The notes: generated by a model from the sequence alone, not told the origin. Shown: positions 1 to 8,489, numbered from the stretch's first letter. The stretch is DNA of 21,126 bases from Streptococcus thermophilus (GCA_900618065.1 UYIL01000001.1:1-21126); one strand, 5' to 3'. Program-made: numbers and translations.

Positions 1-99
1 TTGCGGCCGAACATCCTGATCCTGTCTCCTCGGGGATTTGTGGGGGAACGGTGTCGTGTTCCAGCCACGTCATCATAGGCCGGAAATACATGACACGGC

Positions 100-105
100 T
101 ACAGT
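100..105 (+). promoter_or_regulatory. -10 box for esterase, leaderless start
   Basis: TACAGT lies exactly 7 bp before the ATG at 113, and there is no Shine-Dalgarno sequence in front of that ATG. This fits a leaderless transcript starting at or next to the A of the start codon and supports 113 over the upstream ATG at 38. I see no convincing -35 box. The rest of positions 1-99 shows no gene I can support. Confidence 0.5.
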
Positions 106-112
106 TGTCCGC

Positions 113-1678
113 ATGGCTGCTGTTTCCGCCACCGACCCCGTCGTGCACACTCATGCTGGGACTGTGCGCGGCATCGTCGATCCTGGCTCGGGCATGCGCA
201 CGTGGCGCGGCATACCGTACGGGGCGCCGACCGGCGGAAAGCACCGTTTCCACGCTCCACGCCCGCGGGAGGCATGGCGCGGTGAGTTCGACGCCTCAGA
301 GTTCAGCCAGCCCGCCATGCAGGGCACCTACGGGTGGAACGACAAAGTCATCGGCACCGAGGACTGCCTCACCCTGGACATCGTCCGGCCAAACACCCGA
401 CGACGTTTTGCCCGTGGTGGTCTACATGCACGGCGGCACCTTCCTCACCGGCGCCTCCCACGAGAAGGTGCTCCAAGGCCACGGCCTGGCCGCCGCGGCG
501 GACATCGTCTACGTCTCGCTGAACTTCCGCCTGGGCGTCTTGGGCTACCTGGACATGCGTTCGCTCGGCCCGGACTGCGTGGCTAACCCCGCCACGTTGG
601 ACCAGATCCTTGCCCTGCACTGGGTGCGCGACAACATCGCGTTCTTCGGCGGCGACCCGGACCGGGTGACCATCATGGGCGAATCCGCCGGCGCCAACGC
701 TGTGACGACCTTGATGAGCTCCCCGCAAGCGCGCGGCCTGTTCCACGGTGCCGTCGCACAATCGAATCCTGCGGGTGCGGTGCACTCGCGCGTGCAGGCC
801 GCCATGTGGGTGCGCTCGCTTCTCGACGGCATGGGCATGTCCCGCCTGTCCACCCTCTCCGACCTCCGCGAGGTCGATGGGGAAGAACTGGTCCGCGTGG
901 GCAACTCGTTGCTCGTTCGCTCCGGGGAGATGAAGTACCTCAACCTGGCGTTCATGCCCACGGTGGATGAGAACGTCTTGCCCAAGCACCCCATCGACGC
1001 CTTCACCGACAACGAGGAAGCTCCCGTGCCGCTGCTCATCGGCTCCAACTCCGGTGAAGCCAGCTTCACCAAAGCGATGTTCGTGTCGAGCAAGGCGCGC
1101 GGCCGGGCAGCCCGCCGCCTGTTGGAGGTCTACGACCCCGACCATGCCGACGCGATCCTGGAGGCCTACGACTGCGCCACCGAGCGCTCCGACTTCGCCG
1201 AACTGGTCGCCGACGCTGTCTTCTGGGCCCCGTCGGTGCGCATCGCCACAGAGCACCGCCGGGTGGCGCCGGTGTGGATGTACCACTTCGACTACGTTGT
1301 TCCCGCCCTGGAGCGCCTGGGTGTGGGTGCGATCCACACGCCGACCTGGAGGTCATTTTCGGCGACCAGTTCGCCACACCTGCCGGCTTGCTTACCCGCC
1401 TGGGTAAACGCGACGACTTTGCGGCCGTCAGCGAGCGCATGCAGCACCACTGGGGGCTGTTCTTCCGCACTGGCCGGCCCGGTGATGATTGGCCGGAGTA
1501 CGGTTTCCGCTCTGACCAGCGCCCCGGCCGCGCCACCGCTGTGATTCGTACCGAACCGACCATCGTGTGGGACCCGAAGCCAGCCAAGCGCCGCGCCTGG
1601 GAAGGCTTCGAAATGACCCAGTGGGGCACTGGCCGTCCCGAGCTGCTGGAGTCCATCGCGGACTTCATCGGTGTCTAG
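113..1678 (+). pseudogene. Type B carboxylesterase (para-nitrobenzyl esterase family), two frameshifts
   Basis: An alpha/beta-hydrolase that would cleave carboxylic esters, probably cytoplasmic because no signal peptide is visible. The N-terminal part has the family RGIPYG segment and EDCLTLDI. It is followed by the oxyanion-hole HGG (about 427-437), the nucleophile elbow GESAG (Ser codon 684-686), and GAIHT followed by DLEVIFGD, which holds the likely catalytic His. Reading needs a frame change near 393, where removing one A from an AAA run gives RPTPDDVLPVVVYMHGG. It also needs a change near 1341, where one added G restores GAIHTADLEVIFGD. The two shifts cancel; the repaired protein is about 521 aa, normal for the family. 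No residues appear lost between motifs, so sequence error or very recent inactivation is more likely than old decay. The substrate cannot be told from sequence. Confidence 0.8.
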
Positions 1679-1713
1679 CGCTGAATCCTCATGCACGCTG
1701 CGACCAGCGCAGC

Positions 1714-1762
1714 TAGGCTAGGGGCGTCCGGGCGCCACTAACCCCGGGGAACCAAGGAAGGG
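1714..1762 (+). promoter_or_regulatory. -10-like box and ribosome binding site for the acidic protein gene
   Basis: TAGGCT at 1714-1719 is a plausible -10 box. The purine-rich AAGGAAGGG at 1754-1762 lies 10 bp before the ATG at 1773. Unlike many neighbours, this gene seems to have a leader with a real Shine-Dalgarno sequence. No clear -35 box is seen. Confidence 0.4.
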
Positions 1763-1772
1763 AACCGGACCC

Positions 1773-2645
1773 ATGAGCTTCTTCGAGGACATCGCCGCAG
1801 GTCTTGACCGCGAGGGCATTGAATCGCGCGTGCACGATGACACCATGTTCGTGCCCATCACCTCCGAGGTGGAAATCCACTTCGTTGAGATTGACCCGCA
1901 CCTGCCGGCCGCGAACGTCTACATCGCCGCCGCGGACGTTGACGAGGATGACGAAGACTTCGAGGCGGTGCTCGTCTCCGTTGTTTTCTCCGTAGAGGGC
2001 GCTGTGGATACCGTCGCCCGTCACATGGCCACCGACCAGATCATCACGGTGCTGCGCGACCTGCTCGAGGGCACCGACGAGCGCATCGGCGACCTGGAGT
2101 TCTTCCAGGATCCGATTGACCCGCACCTAGTTCGCGCTGAGGTCGGTGAGAACGCCGAGCTCCACGTCCAGGTCGAGGTCACGGACGGCACCCCGTGCGC
2201 TGCGGTCACGTTCGTCGCTCTGCCGGACACCTACGACGACCTGCTCGATGACGCTATCGGTGAACTCTGGGATTCCGATGGCGATGCCGAGCTGACGGAC
2301 GAGGACCGTGAGCGCCTCTTCGCATCCCTCCACGCCGAGGCCTCTGCCGATGCCGAGTCCCTTGACTTGGGCACCTTCTCCGACTTCGACCGGCTTTTCG
2401 ACGTCCTGTGCCTTGCTGCCGACCAAGCCGAGGATTGGGAATCCCAGCTGCTTCCCTTCGACGACGATGACTTCGACGAGCCCGAGGTCTACGACATCTT
2501 CGGTGCCGACCACGGCGAGCACGATGAAGAAGCAGACGATGAGGATGACTTCGACGATGACGAAGACGGAGAAGATGACGAAGACGGAGAAGATGAGGAT
2601 GACCTCGGCCCCATCGACGACGTTGACACCGAGGACGAGATCTGA
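1773..2645 (+). CDS. Acidic protein of unknown function with Asp/Glu-rich C-terminal tail
   Basis: Encodes 290 aa that I do not recognise by function. Residues 1 to about 230 look like a folded alpha/beta protein without membrane segments or signal peptide. The last ~60 residues are almost all Asp and Glu with some Gly. Within the tail coding region an 18-bp unit is repeated perfectly twice (2556-2573 and 2574-2591), giving DDEDGE-type repeats and a likely site of length variation between strains. The N-terminal half has a two-layer feel reminiscent of YbjN/type III chaperone-like proteins, but this is only an impression. The start is set by the strong AAGGAAGGG. The gene converges on the next one with only 10 bp between stop codons. 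Confidence 0.75.
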   Translation: MSFFEDIAAGLDREGIESRVHDDTMFVPITSEVEIHFVEIDPHLPAANVYIAAADVDEDDEDFEAVLVSVVFSVEGAVDTVARHMATDQIITVLRDLLEGTDERIGDLEFFQDPIDPHLVRAEVGENAELHVQVEVTDGTPCAAVTFVALPDTYDDLLDDAIGELWDSDGDAELTDEDRERLFASLHAEASADAESLDLGTFSDFDRLFDVLCLAADQAEDWESQLLPFDDDDFDEPEVYDIFGADHGEHDEEADDEDDFDDDEDGEDDEDGEDEDDLGPIDDVDTEDEI

Positions 2646-2655
2646 GGCTGCCCGC

Positions 2656-3135
2656 TTAGGCCGCCGCTAGGCCCTCGAACATGGAGGGCGGGGAGTAGAC
2701 GGGGGCAAAAGTGCCGTCTACAAGCCAGACGAAGGTTGCACCCGTGGGGGAGAAGACCTCATGCACTGCGCCGGCCATGCTGGGCGGGACGAGGGCGCGG
2801 ACCCATGCTTCGGCGATGTCGCGGTCGACGGGAATCCCGCTGGTGTTGGTGAAGGCGACCTCGATGAGGTAAGCGGGCACATGGCTCTCACCAAAGCCTT
2901 TGATGCGGGCGCGTGCCCGTGGGCCGACGCGGCGCCGGGTGACGGCTACGTTCAACTGTGGCCCGCCGTCAACGCGGGGAAGCGCACGGGTCGGTGGCCG
3001 CCAATCTGGGTTGGGGCGCGCCAGGGAGCGCGGGTGATGAATGACCGCCTCAATGCGGTCGAGGGTCGTTGCGTGGCTGGAACGGATCTGGCGGGCGATG
3101 TCTCTGCTGTAGGAGCTGTGGCTGATGTACGTCAT
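2656..3135 (-). CDS. Small basic protein of unknown function
   Basis: Encodes 159 aa. The N-terminal half is Arg/Pro-rich, with RRRVGPRARARIKGFGE near the middle. The C-terminal half looks like a compact alpha/beta domain (AYLIEVAFTNTSGIPVDRDIAEAWVRALVP, then FVWLVDGTFAPVYSPP). No membrane segment, signal peptide or catalytic motif that I know is present. The ATG at 3135 has TAGATT exactly 7 bp upstream on the same strand, supporting a leaderless start there. The reading frame is intact, with codon use like the flanking core genes. I cannot assign a function. Confidence 0.6.
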   Translation of the reverse strand: MTYISHSSYSRDIARQIRSSHATTLDRIEAVIHHPRSLARPNPDWRPPTRALPRVDGGPQLNVAVTRRRVGPRARARIKGFGESHVPAYLIEVAFTNTSGIPVDRDIAEAWVRALVPPSMAGAVHEVFSPTGATFVWLVDGTFAPVYSPPSMFEGLAAA

Positions 3136-3142
3136 GGCTCAG

Positions 3143-3148
3143 AATCTA
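3143..3148 (-). promoter_or_regulatory. -10 box (TAGATT) 7 bp from the start at 3135
   Basis: On the minus strand TAGATT is separated by 7 bases from the ATG, with no Shine-Dalgarno sequence between. This decides the start of the 159-aa protein. Confidence 0.45.
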
Positions 3149-3288
3149 CGAACCGACTCGGACAATCTGGCATCTAAGATCGAACAGTCGTTCTATGAAA
3201 AACCGGGGCCTCCGCTTTTACGGCTTGAACGCGGCATCGACGACCCGAATCCCCAAAAACGCCCAGGCGCAGTAGGCTCAAACACGCC

Positions 3289-4555
3289 ATGAGCACCCCG
3301 AGAAACTCTGAACATTCTGCGCGCGCAGGAGCCGATACCTCCGATTGCCTCCGATGCCTCCGATGCCTCCGAGAAGACCCGTTGCCCAAGATCCCCCAAG
3401 AGATCTGGGTTCTTGTCGCCGCCGCGTTCCTCATCGCGCTCGGGTATGGGCTCATTGCGCCGATCATCCCGCAGTTCGCGGTGAGCTTCGGCGTCTCTAT
3501 GGCGGCTGCGGCTGCGGGTCGTCTCGGTGTTCTCTGGCGCCCGGTTGGTGGGGGCGCCGGGGGCGGGATGGCTCGTCGATAAGCTTGGCTCGCGCAAGGT
3601 ATACATCACCGGTCTTCTCATCGTTGCCGTGACCACCGCGCTTGTGGCCGTCGCGCAGGAATATTGGCACATGCTGGTGCTGCGGTTCCTTGCGGGGCTG
3701 GGGTCGACGATGTTCACGATTTCGGCGCAAGCGCTCATTGTGAAAGTCGCGCCGCCGCAAATCCGTGGGCGGGCGAGCTCGACGTATGCACGGCGTTCCT
3801 GCTGGGCAACATCATCGGCCCGGTTGTTGGTGCGGGCCTGTCGTTTTTGGGTATGCGCTGGCCGTTCGTCATTTACGGTGCCGCGGTTGCCGCTGCGGCC
3901 GTTGTCGTGTGGGTGCGTCTACCCAAGTCCGACCGCGACGTGAACTTCGCTGCGCGCCCGCCAATGCGCCTGGGCGAGGCGTTCGCCATCCAGTTACCGC
4001 GCGCTACTGGCCTCCGCCTTCGCCAACGGCTGGGTGAACATGGGCGTGCGTGTGGCCATCCTCCCACTGTTCGCGGCATCGGTGTTCACCATGGTGCAGC
4101 GGCATCCGGTCTCGCACTCGCGGCGTTCGCACTGGGCAACGCCGTCACGCTGCAATTTTCGGGCAAGCTTGCCGACACATCGGCCGCAAACCCCTCATCC
4201 TCACCGGGCTTACCGTCACCGCTTTGTCGACAGCCGTCATGGCTTTGCGACGAGCTTCTGGCCGCTCATCGCGATCTCTGTTGTCGCCGGTGTGGGCGGG
4301 GGACTACTTGTGCCCAGCCAACAGCGAGCTTGGCAGACATCATCGGCAACGGACCGTTCCGGCGGCAAGACCCATGTCTGTCTTTCAGATGTGCATGGAT
4401 GCCGGCCAGGTGATCGGGCCGATCCTGATCGGCGCGGCGGCCGGTCAGTTCGGTTTCCCAGTCGCGTTCGGAATCTGCGTGCCATCGCGGCCTTGGCTCT
4501 CATTGTCTGGGCAATCGTCGGGAAAGAAACACATCCGGAGAAAGCTGACCAATGA
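3289..4555 (+). pseudogene. Major facilitator superfamily transporter, about ten frameshifts
   Basis: A 12-helix type MFS permease of about 420 aa can be pieced together from all three forward frames. Recognisable parts in order are IPQEIWVLVAAAFLIALG with PIIPQFAVSFG (TM1), SGARLVGAPGAGWLVDKLG and SRKVYITG (MFS loop 2-3 signature), IRGRASSTYA, LLGNIIGPVVGAGLSFLGMR, ANGWVNMGVRVAILPLFA, LGNAVTLQFSGKLAD, IGRKPLILTGL (loop 8-9), SFWPLIAISVVAGVGGGLLVPS, MDAGQVIGPILIGAAAGQFG, and ALALIVWAIVGKE. Frame changes fall near 3345, 3380, 3514, 3787, 3996, 4095, 4175, 4243, 4326, 4350 and 4485. Most are repaired by one added base. The motifs between them are intact. The last codons overlap the nucleoside hydrolase start (ATGA), so the two are probably co-transcribed; a nucleoside or related substrate is a guess from that context. 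Confidence 0.8.
3337..3372 (+). repeat. 9-bp tandem repeat (GCCTCCGAT) near the 5' end of the MFS gene
   Basis: Three to four copies of a 9-bp unit encode a Ser-Asp-Ala type linker when read as TSDASDASDASEKT. The first junction carries an extra T (GATTGCC), which shifts the frame to a Cys-Leu-Arg repeat. A missing C near 3380 shifts it back. The reading SDASDASDASEKTPLPKIPQ is the more natural one, so this region probably holds two compensating indels. Confidence 0.55.
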
Positions 4556-5545
4556 GAATCATTCTCGACTGCGATCCAGGTATTGATGACACCTACGCCC
4601 TGATCCACCTCACCGCCGCCGCCCACACGGGCGACCTGGAGCTAGAGTGCGTGACCACTACCGCCGGCAATGTTGAGGCCGACCAGTGCGCCCGCAACGC
4701 CGCGTGGATCCTTTCCCTCTGCACCGTCCCGTGGACTCCGCTGGCAGCGGGCATCCCGGAGCCGCTTGGCTGGGAGCTAACTACCACGCCCGACACCCAC
4801 GCGACACTGGCCTGGGTTACGCGACTGCCCCGAGCGTCACATCGAGAGCGACTGGGACATGCTCTGGATTGATGCGATCGAGCGCGGCACCGACGACCTC
4901 CATCTCATCGTCAGCGGGCCGATGACCAATCTCGCCGCCTTCGCACGCCTCCACCCGGAGCACTACAAAAAGCTCAAGCACATCACCGTCATGGGCGGCG
5001 CATTCAACTACCCGGGCAACACCACGCCCACCGCCGAGTGGAACTTCTGGGTGGACCCGCACGCGGCGAAGGAGGTTTTCGACTCCGCGTCTGTGCCGAT
5101 CACCGTGTGCCCGCTCAATGTCACCGAGCGCATGCTGCTCACGCCGTCTCGCTTAGATGACCTGGTGTCTGCGCTCCGCGGCTCACCGCTCGCGGAGCAT
5201 CTCGAGCCGATCACGCGGTTCTACTTCGAATTCCACCAGGACGTAGGGGAGGGCTACCACGCCCAGATCCACGACTTACTGACCGTCATGGTCGCGCTCG
5301 GCCAGGTCTCCAGCGCGGGCGAACTCACCACAATCGACCTCGACCCCGACTCCGAGCTCTTCCGCGGCACAGCCGTCGCTGACGTGAAACGCATCTGGGA
5401 GCGCGAGCCCAACGCCCGCATCATCAGCAACGCGGACATTGACGCAGCATGGGCGCTTTTCGACGCTTCCTGCCGCATCCACTCACGCATCGCCAACGGC
5501 GACGCGGAACTCGATCGGCTACGGCACCTCCGGGCGGAGGACTAG
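4552..5545 (+). pseudogene. Nucleoside hydrolase (IunH/Rih family), two frameshifts
   Basis: Would hydrolyse the N-glycosidic bond of ribonucleosides to a free base plus ribose, for salvage in the cytoplasm. The calcium-site signature DCDPGIDD is at residues 6-13. Later come VSGPMTNLAAF, MGGAFNYPGN, AEWNFWVDPHAA (ribose-contact region) and HAQIHDLLTVMVAL, which includes the His-Asp expected late in the family. Two one-base losses break it: near 4802 (an added G gives HGDTGLGYATAP) and near 4831 (an added C gives PERHIESDWDMLWID). The repaired length is about 331 aa, normal for the family. The gene overlaps the MFS stop by four bases (ATGA), implying translational coupling. Purine or pyrimidine preference cannot be read. 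A second copy of its 3' end lies at 6830-7009. Confidence 0.85.
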
Positions 5546-5620
5546 GTATGAAGGTGCGACGCTGGAAGCGGGGTGTGATTCTTCTGACCGCGCCACGCTT
5601 AAGAGGCCTTGACCTGCACG

Positions 5621-5648
5621 ACTAAACGGCTTGCTTTGAGGGTTTAGT
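5621..5648. other. Short inverted repeat downstream of nucleoside hydrolase
   Basis: ACTAAAC at 5621-5627 and its exact complement GTTTAGT at 5642-5648 could form a 7-bp stem with a 14-base loop about 75 bp after the hydrolase stop. There is no T-run, so calling it a terminator would be weak. The rest of 5546-5786 shows no gene I can support. Confidence 0.3.
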
Positions 5649-5786
5649 GGTGGGCAATCTGAGGCTGGCTTATACCGTGTCTTCAAAGCTCCTGCGGATG
5701 ATTACGGTGCAGGTGACGTCGATAGTTCTGGGCGTGGGGTGATCGTAGTGTGTGGTTGTCGCCCTGCCGTGGGCGCGAAGTGTCTA

Positions 5787-5792
5787 TATATT
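5787..5792 (+). promoter_or_regulatory. -10 box (TATATT) 7 bp before a GTG start
   Basis: TATATT is followed by seven bases and then GTG at 5800, the same geometry as the leaderless genes in this window. It supports GTG 5800 rather than ATG 5815 as the start of the two-TM protein. Confidence 0.5.
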
Positions 5793-5799
5793 GGGTGCC

Positions 5800-6454
5800 G
5801 TGCGAAAAGGTGGAATGATTACGGCGATACTGGGCCTGCTGCTGTTGCTCGGTTCGATTGTGTTCGCGATCCTCGTGGGCGTTTCCAGCGTCGAGGACAT
5901 AGGGGAATTGCCCGACCACGAGCTGCAAAGCGGTTCAGGTGCACTGACCCTCGAGGCAGACGAAGAGCACGTCATCTTCCGGCCGGAAGGGGAAGACTAC
6001 GACGCGTGCTCGATCAGCGGCCCCGACGGTGAGACGGTGTCGAACGAGCCCAGCAGCGTGAGTTACAGCTACGACGTGGGGCAACGGCAGTTGGGAATCT
6101 TTCGACGCCTTCACCACCAAGGACGCAGGAAACTACACCGTCAGCTGCGACGGCCACGTGCGAGTTTCACCGATGTCTTCCGTCAACGGTGTAATCAAGG
6201 CGGTCGCACCGCTGCTGTTCGGAGTCGTTGGATTCTTCATCGGCCTTCTGATGTTCATCATCGGTCTGATCATTTCCGTCACTGGACGTTCGCGACAGAA
6301 GAAGGCCGAACAGCAGCACCAGACATACGGCCAGTACCCGCCTGCCGGCCAGTACCCGCCTGCCGGCCAGTACCCGCCTGCCGGCCAGTACCCGCCTGCC
6401 GGCCAATACCCACAGCGGCCGGGACCACAGTCGCCGTACGGGCCAAATTACTGA
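5800..6454 (+). pseudogene. Two-TM protein with GQYPPA repeat tail, one frameshift
   Basis: Unknown function. Repaired length is about 217 aa. The N-terminus (MRKGGMITAILGLLLLLGSIV) is a membrane anchor or uncleaved signal. It is followed by an outside domain of ~100 residues with two cysteines that could pair (DYDACSISGPDG and NYTVSCDGH), resembling a small immunoglobulin-like or lipocalin-like envelope domain. A second strong TM (APLLFGVVGFFIGLLMFIIG) comes next, then a cytoplasmic tail with KK and four GQYPPA repeats. One extra G in the GGGG run near 6079 shifts the frame; removing it gives SYDVGNGSWESFDAFTTKDAGNYTVSC. Such Pro/Tyr/Gly-rich tails occur in actinobacterial envelope proteins, but no role is claimed. 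Confidence 0.65.
6329..6412 (+). repeat. 18-bp tandem repeat, four perfect copies plus a partial
   Basis: The 18-base unit starting GGCCAGTACCCG is repeated perfectly at 6329-6346, 6347-6364, 6365-6382 and 6383-6400, followed by a decayed partial copy. It encodes GQYPPA repeats in the tail of the two-TM protein. Perfect copies suggest recent expansion and likely copy-number differences between strains. Confidence 0.9.
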
Positions 6455-6572
6455 TGCCGTGAGGCGGGTGTCATGACAGTAGCCGGCGGCAACCCCTCGC
6501 CAACATCACCTGCATCCACGGTGGCAAGGCTCCGTGTATCCAGCCGCGCGGTACACCCCAGAAGGAGTCCCG

Positions 6573-6829
6573 GTGAGGACATTTCGGCACTTTCTGAATC
6601 CCAAATGCGCAGTAAATAGTTAAAGATCGCGTGTCCACGTTGGATTTGGCAGTGATGAGTACAGAAGACTTCGCGGTCGAGGACCAGGCCGACACGCAGC
6701 CTGAAACCCAAGACACTCCCACTTAAGAAAGCGCCGGAACGCCGGCGGAAAAAAGATCGAAGTTCCGGCCGAATCTCCAGCCGAGACCCCAACTGAAAAC
6801 ACCGAGAACGCCGAGCCGGACGCTTCCTC
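6573..6829 (+). pseudogene. Debris of a Pro/Glu-rich coding sequence
   Basis: A possible coding remnant begins at ATG 6656 (MSTEDFAVEDQADTQPETQD) and stops at a TAA at 6724. If that TAA were GAA and one A were added to the A-run near 6752, the frame would continue as a Pro/Glu/Thr-rich stretch (AESPAETPTENTENAEPD) to about 6829. There it runs into the nucleoside hydrolase fragment. A short open frame from GTG 6573 follows an AAGGAG-like site but is only 16 codons. I do not recognise the parent protein. One nonsense change plus one indel suggests a decayed N-terminal region. Confidence 0.35.
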
Positions 6830-7009
6830 GTCACTGCCGTTGCCGACATCAAAGGCATCTGGGAGCGAGAACCCAATGCCCGCATCGTCACCGACTCAGA
6901 CATCGACGCGGCCTGGGCGCTTTTCGACGACTCCTGCCACATCCACTCACGCATCGCCACCGGCGACAAGGAACTCGACCGGCTGAGGCATCTGCGGGCG
7001 GAGGACTAG
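6830..7009 (+). pseudogene. 3' fragment of a second nucleoside hydrolase gene
   Basis: About 58 codons closely match the C-terminus of the hydrolase at 4552-5545: AVADIKGIWEREPNARI here against AVADVKRIWEREPNARI there. Both end in DRLRHLRAED followed by TAG. The differences (for example VTDSDID for ISNADID) show a diverged paralogue rather than a fresh duplicate. None of the catalytic N-terminal signature is present, so it cannot be active. Its stop codon shares a CTAG with the stop of the reverse-strand remnant that follows. Confidence 0.85.
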
Positions 7010-7203
7010 GGATTGAGTCGCTCGAAGACGGTGTCTGAGATGCTCTTGATCTTCTCGGAGTAGCTGTCTCGTTGATTGCCTTGGGTTCCTTTGATGCCGT
7101 CTTTGTATTCGAGTTCGGCGATAGGGGCGTGTCCTTGAACTGACGTGAACGGAAGATGCGCACAGGATTGCTGATTCAAAGATGCGCAATTGCCTGTTGA
7201 CAT
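7006..7203 (-). pseudogene. Probable 3' remnant of an unrecognised gene
   Basis: The reverse frame from about 7150 to the stop at 7006 has strongly C-ending third codon positions, as in real GC-rich genes here. It encodes a hydrophilic C-terminus (HAPIAELEYKDGIKGTQGNQ, then RDSYSEKIKSISDTVFERLNP). Between about 7150 and the ATG at 7203 the codon bias fades, so the ORF start is probably not the true one. I read it as the tail of a longer gene cut off when the neighbouring R-M DNA arrived. Parent family unknown. Confidence 0.4.
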
Positions 7204-7250
7204 GGAAGCGATTGCTTAAAGTGAACATTGAGAACAACCTGTCAAAATGA

Positions 7251-8489
7251 ATGAGTGGAAGTGCAATGTCCAGCCAAGAGTTCGAGATTTTTCAACAATC
7301 GACTGAGATTAAAGTTGGAGACAAGCTGGTCGAGCTGATTCAGAATTCTAAAAACGATAACGCGCGCTGGATCGATCAAAAGGTCACTTTCGACAATCTT
7401 CATGTGATCGCACTCGCAGTCGACCTATCAGTCCCGGACGATTCCGAATTCACGCGGTTCACTATCCAAGAATCAAGAGTCCTAGGCGACGTAGTCCGCC
7501 GAGAGTACGGCAAACCCAGCTTGGACGACGAGCATGGCCAGAACGAATACGACAAGTTCATCGCTCAACCATTGAATACGCTAGCATTTGCTGGAATCTT
7601 GGCATCTGAGAAGCGGGGCAGGCGCTTTTATCGTGTTCGGGACCGTGAGATGCTGCAATTCATTGCAGCGAGTGATAATAATGCCCGTGCGTTTCTGATT
7701 AAGTACATTCAGACCGTGCTCCGCGACTGGGGCTGGTGGGGAAGAGTAGATACGTATTTGAACTCGGATCAGACTAATGATGATCTCCGAGAGCTGAAGA
7801 AACAATTCCTCTACCTAATGACCGAGAAGACGGGGCTCGGTTCGAGGGATAGCGGTGATCCCGGAGTTGAGTCCAGTCGAATATTCACGAAAGTTCTGAA
7901 CCCGATCGCTTTCGCTTATGGCGCAAAAGGAACCGAGCGGGGAAGAGTTATGAAAACCATTCCGAGCAGGCTCGACCTCGTCTATAACCGTCCAAACTTC
8001 CTCGATGTCGCGACTAAGAAGCCGAAAGACCTCACGCGAAAACAGTTCGAGGAAATCCTCGAGGAGAAAGCCGCGAAGCTTCCTGGTCAATCGAACCAGA
8101 CCGCGATTATGCGGAAAGTGCGAAACTATCATAACGATGTGCCCGAGGTTCCATCAGTAATCGGAGGCAGGGCTCGGCATGTACATCACATCTTCCCTAA
8201 ATCTTTGTACCCCGATCTTGCTGATACTCCAGAGAACTTGATCGCACTCACCTCAGCGCAGCACCTTTTTGAAGCTCACCCAGAAGGAAACACTCAGAAA
8301 GTCGATCCGATTTTCCAGCGTAACGCTCTGCTCTACAAGCTCGAATCTGTTGAAAAAAGCGTAACTGCCGGAGACGAAATGTACGAGTACGCGCGCTTCG
8401 CTAAAATGCTCGAGGTGGGCTACGGGGTGGAGGTTCTCAAGATCGATTATGACGGTTGTCATGAGGCGATCATTAGCCAGTTGAGCTAG
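7251..8489 (+). CDS. HNH-family restriction endonuclease, probable type II/IIS
   Basis: Encodes 412 aa with an HNH (beta-beta-alpha metal) site in the C-terminal third: RHVHHIFPKS (residues 309-318), ENLIAL (N329), then QHLFEAHP (His338 and His343). The remaining N-terminal ~300 residues would hold DNA recognition and lack membrane or helicase motifs. The partner is a methyltransferase on the opposite strand, with stop codons overlapping tail to tail by 17 bp. An HNH nuclease with paired or fused C5 and N6A methylation matches what is known of the Alw26I/Eco31I/Esp3I type IIS group; membership is inferred, not shown. ATG 7251 and ATG 7266 are both possible and neither has a clear Shine-Dalgarno sequence. 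Upstream, TTGACA at 7197-7202 could be a -35 box, but no -10 at good spacing is seen. Base composition is lower in GC than the flanks, suggesting transfer. Confidence 0.75.
   Translation: MSGSAMSSQEFEIFQQSTEIKVGDKLVELIQNSKNDNARWIDQKVTFDNLHVIALAVDLSVPDDSEFTRFTIQESRVLGDVVRREYGKPSLDDEHGQNEYDKFIAQPLNTLAFAGILASEKRGRRFYRVRDREMLQFIAASDNNARAFLIKYIQTVLRDWGWWGRVDTYLNSDQTNDDLRELKKQFLYLMTEKTGLGSRDSGDPGVESSRIFTKVLNPIAFAYGAKGTERGRVMKTIPSRLDLVYNRPNFLDVATKKPKDLTRKQFEEILEEKAAKLPGQSNQTAIMRKVRNYHNDVPEVPSVIGGRARHVHHIFPKSLYPDLADTPENLIALTSAQHLFEAHPEGNTQKVDPIFQRNALLYKLESVEKSVTAGDEMYEYARFAKMLEVGYGVEVLKIDYDGCHEAIISQLS

Noticed and set aside
369..1337. Long reverse open frame inside the esterase
   Set aside because: It covers a region whose forward frame has clear esterase motifs; its composition (His/Arg/Val-rich) is that of an antisense shadow.
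5547..5625. Possible 25-codon peptide (starts MKVRRWKRGVILLTAP)
   Set aside because: Too short, no ribosome binding site or conserved context to support it.
6329..6400. Regular repeats that could be taken for a CRISPR array
   Set aside because: The 18-bp units are directly adjacent with no spacers and encode an in-frame peptide repeat.
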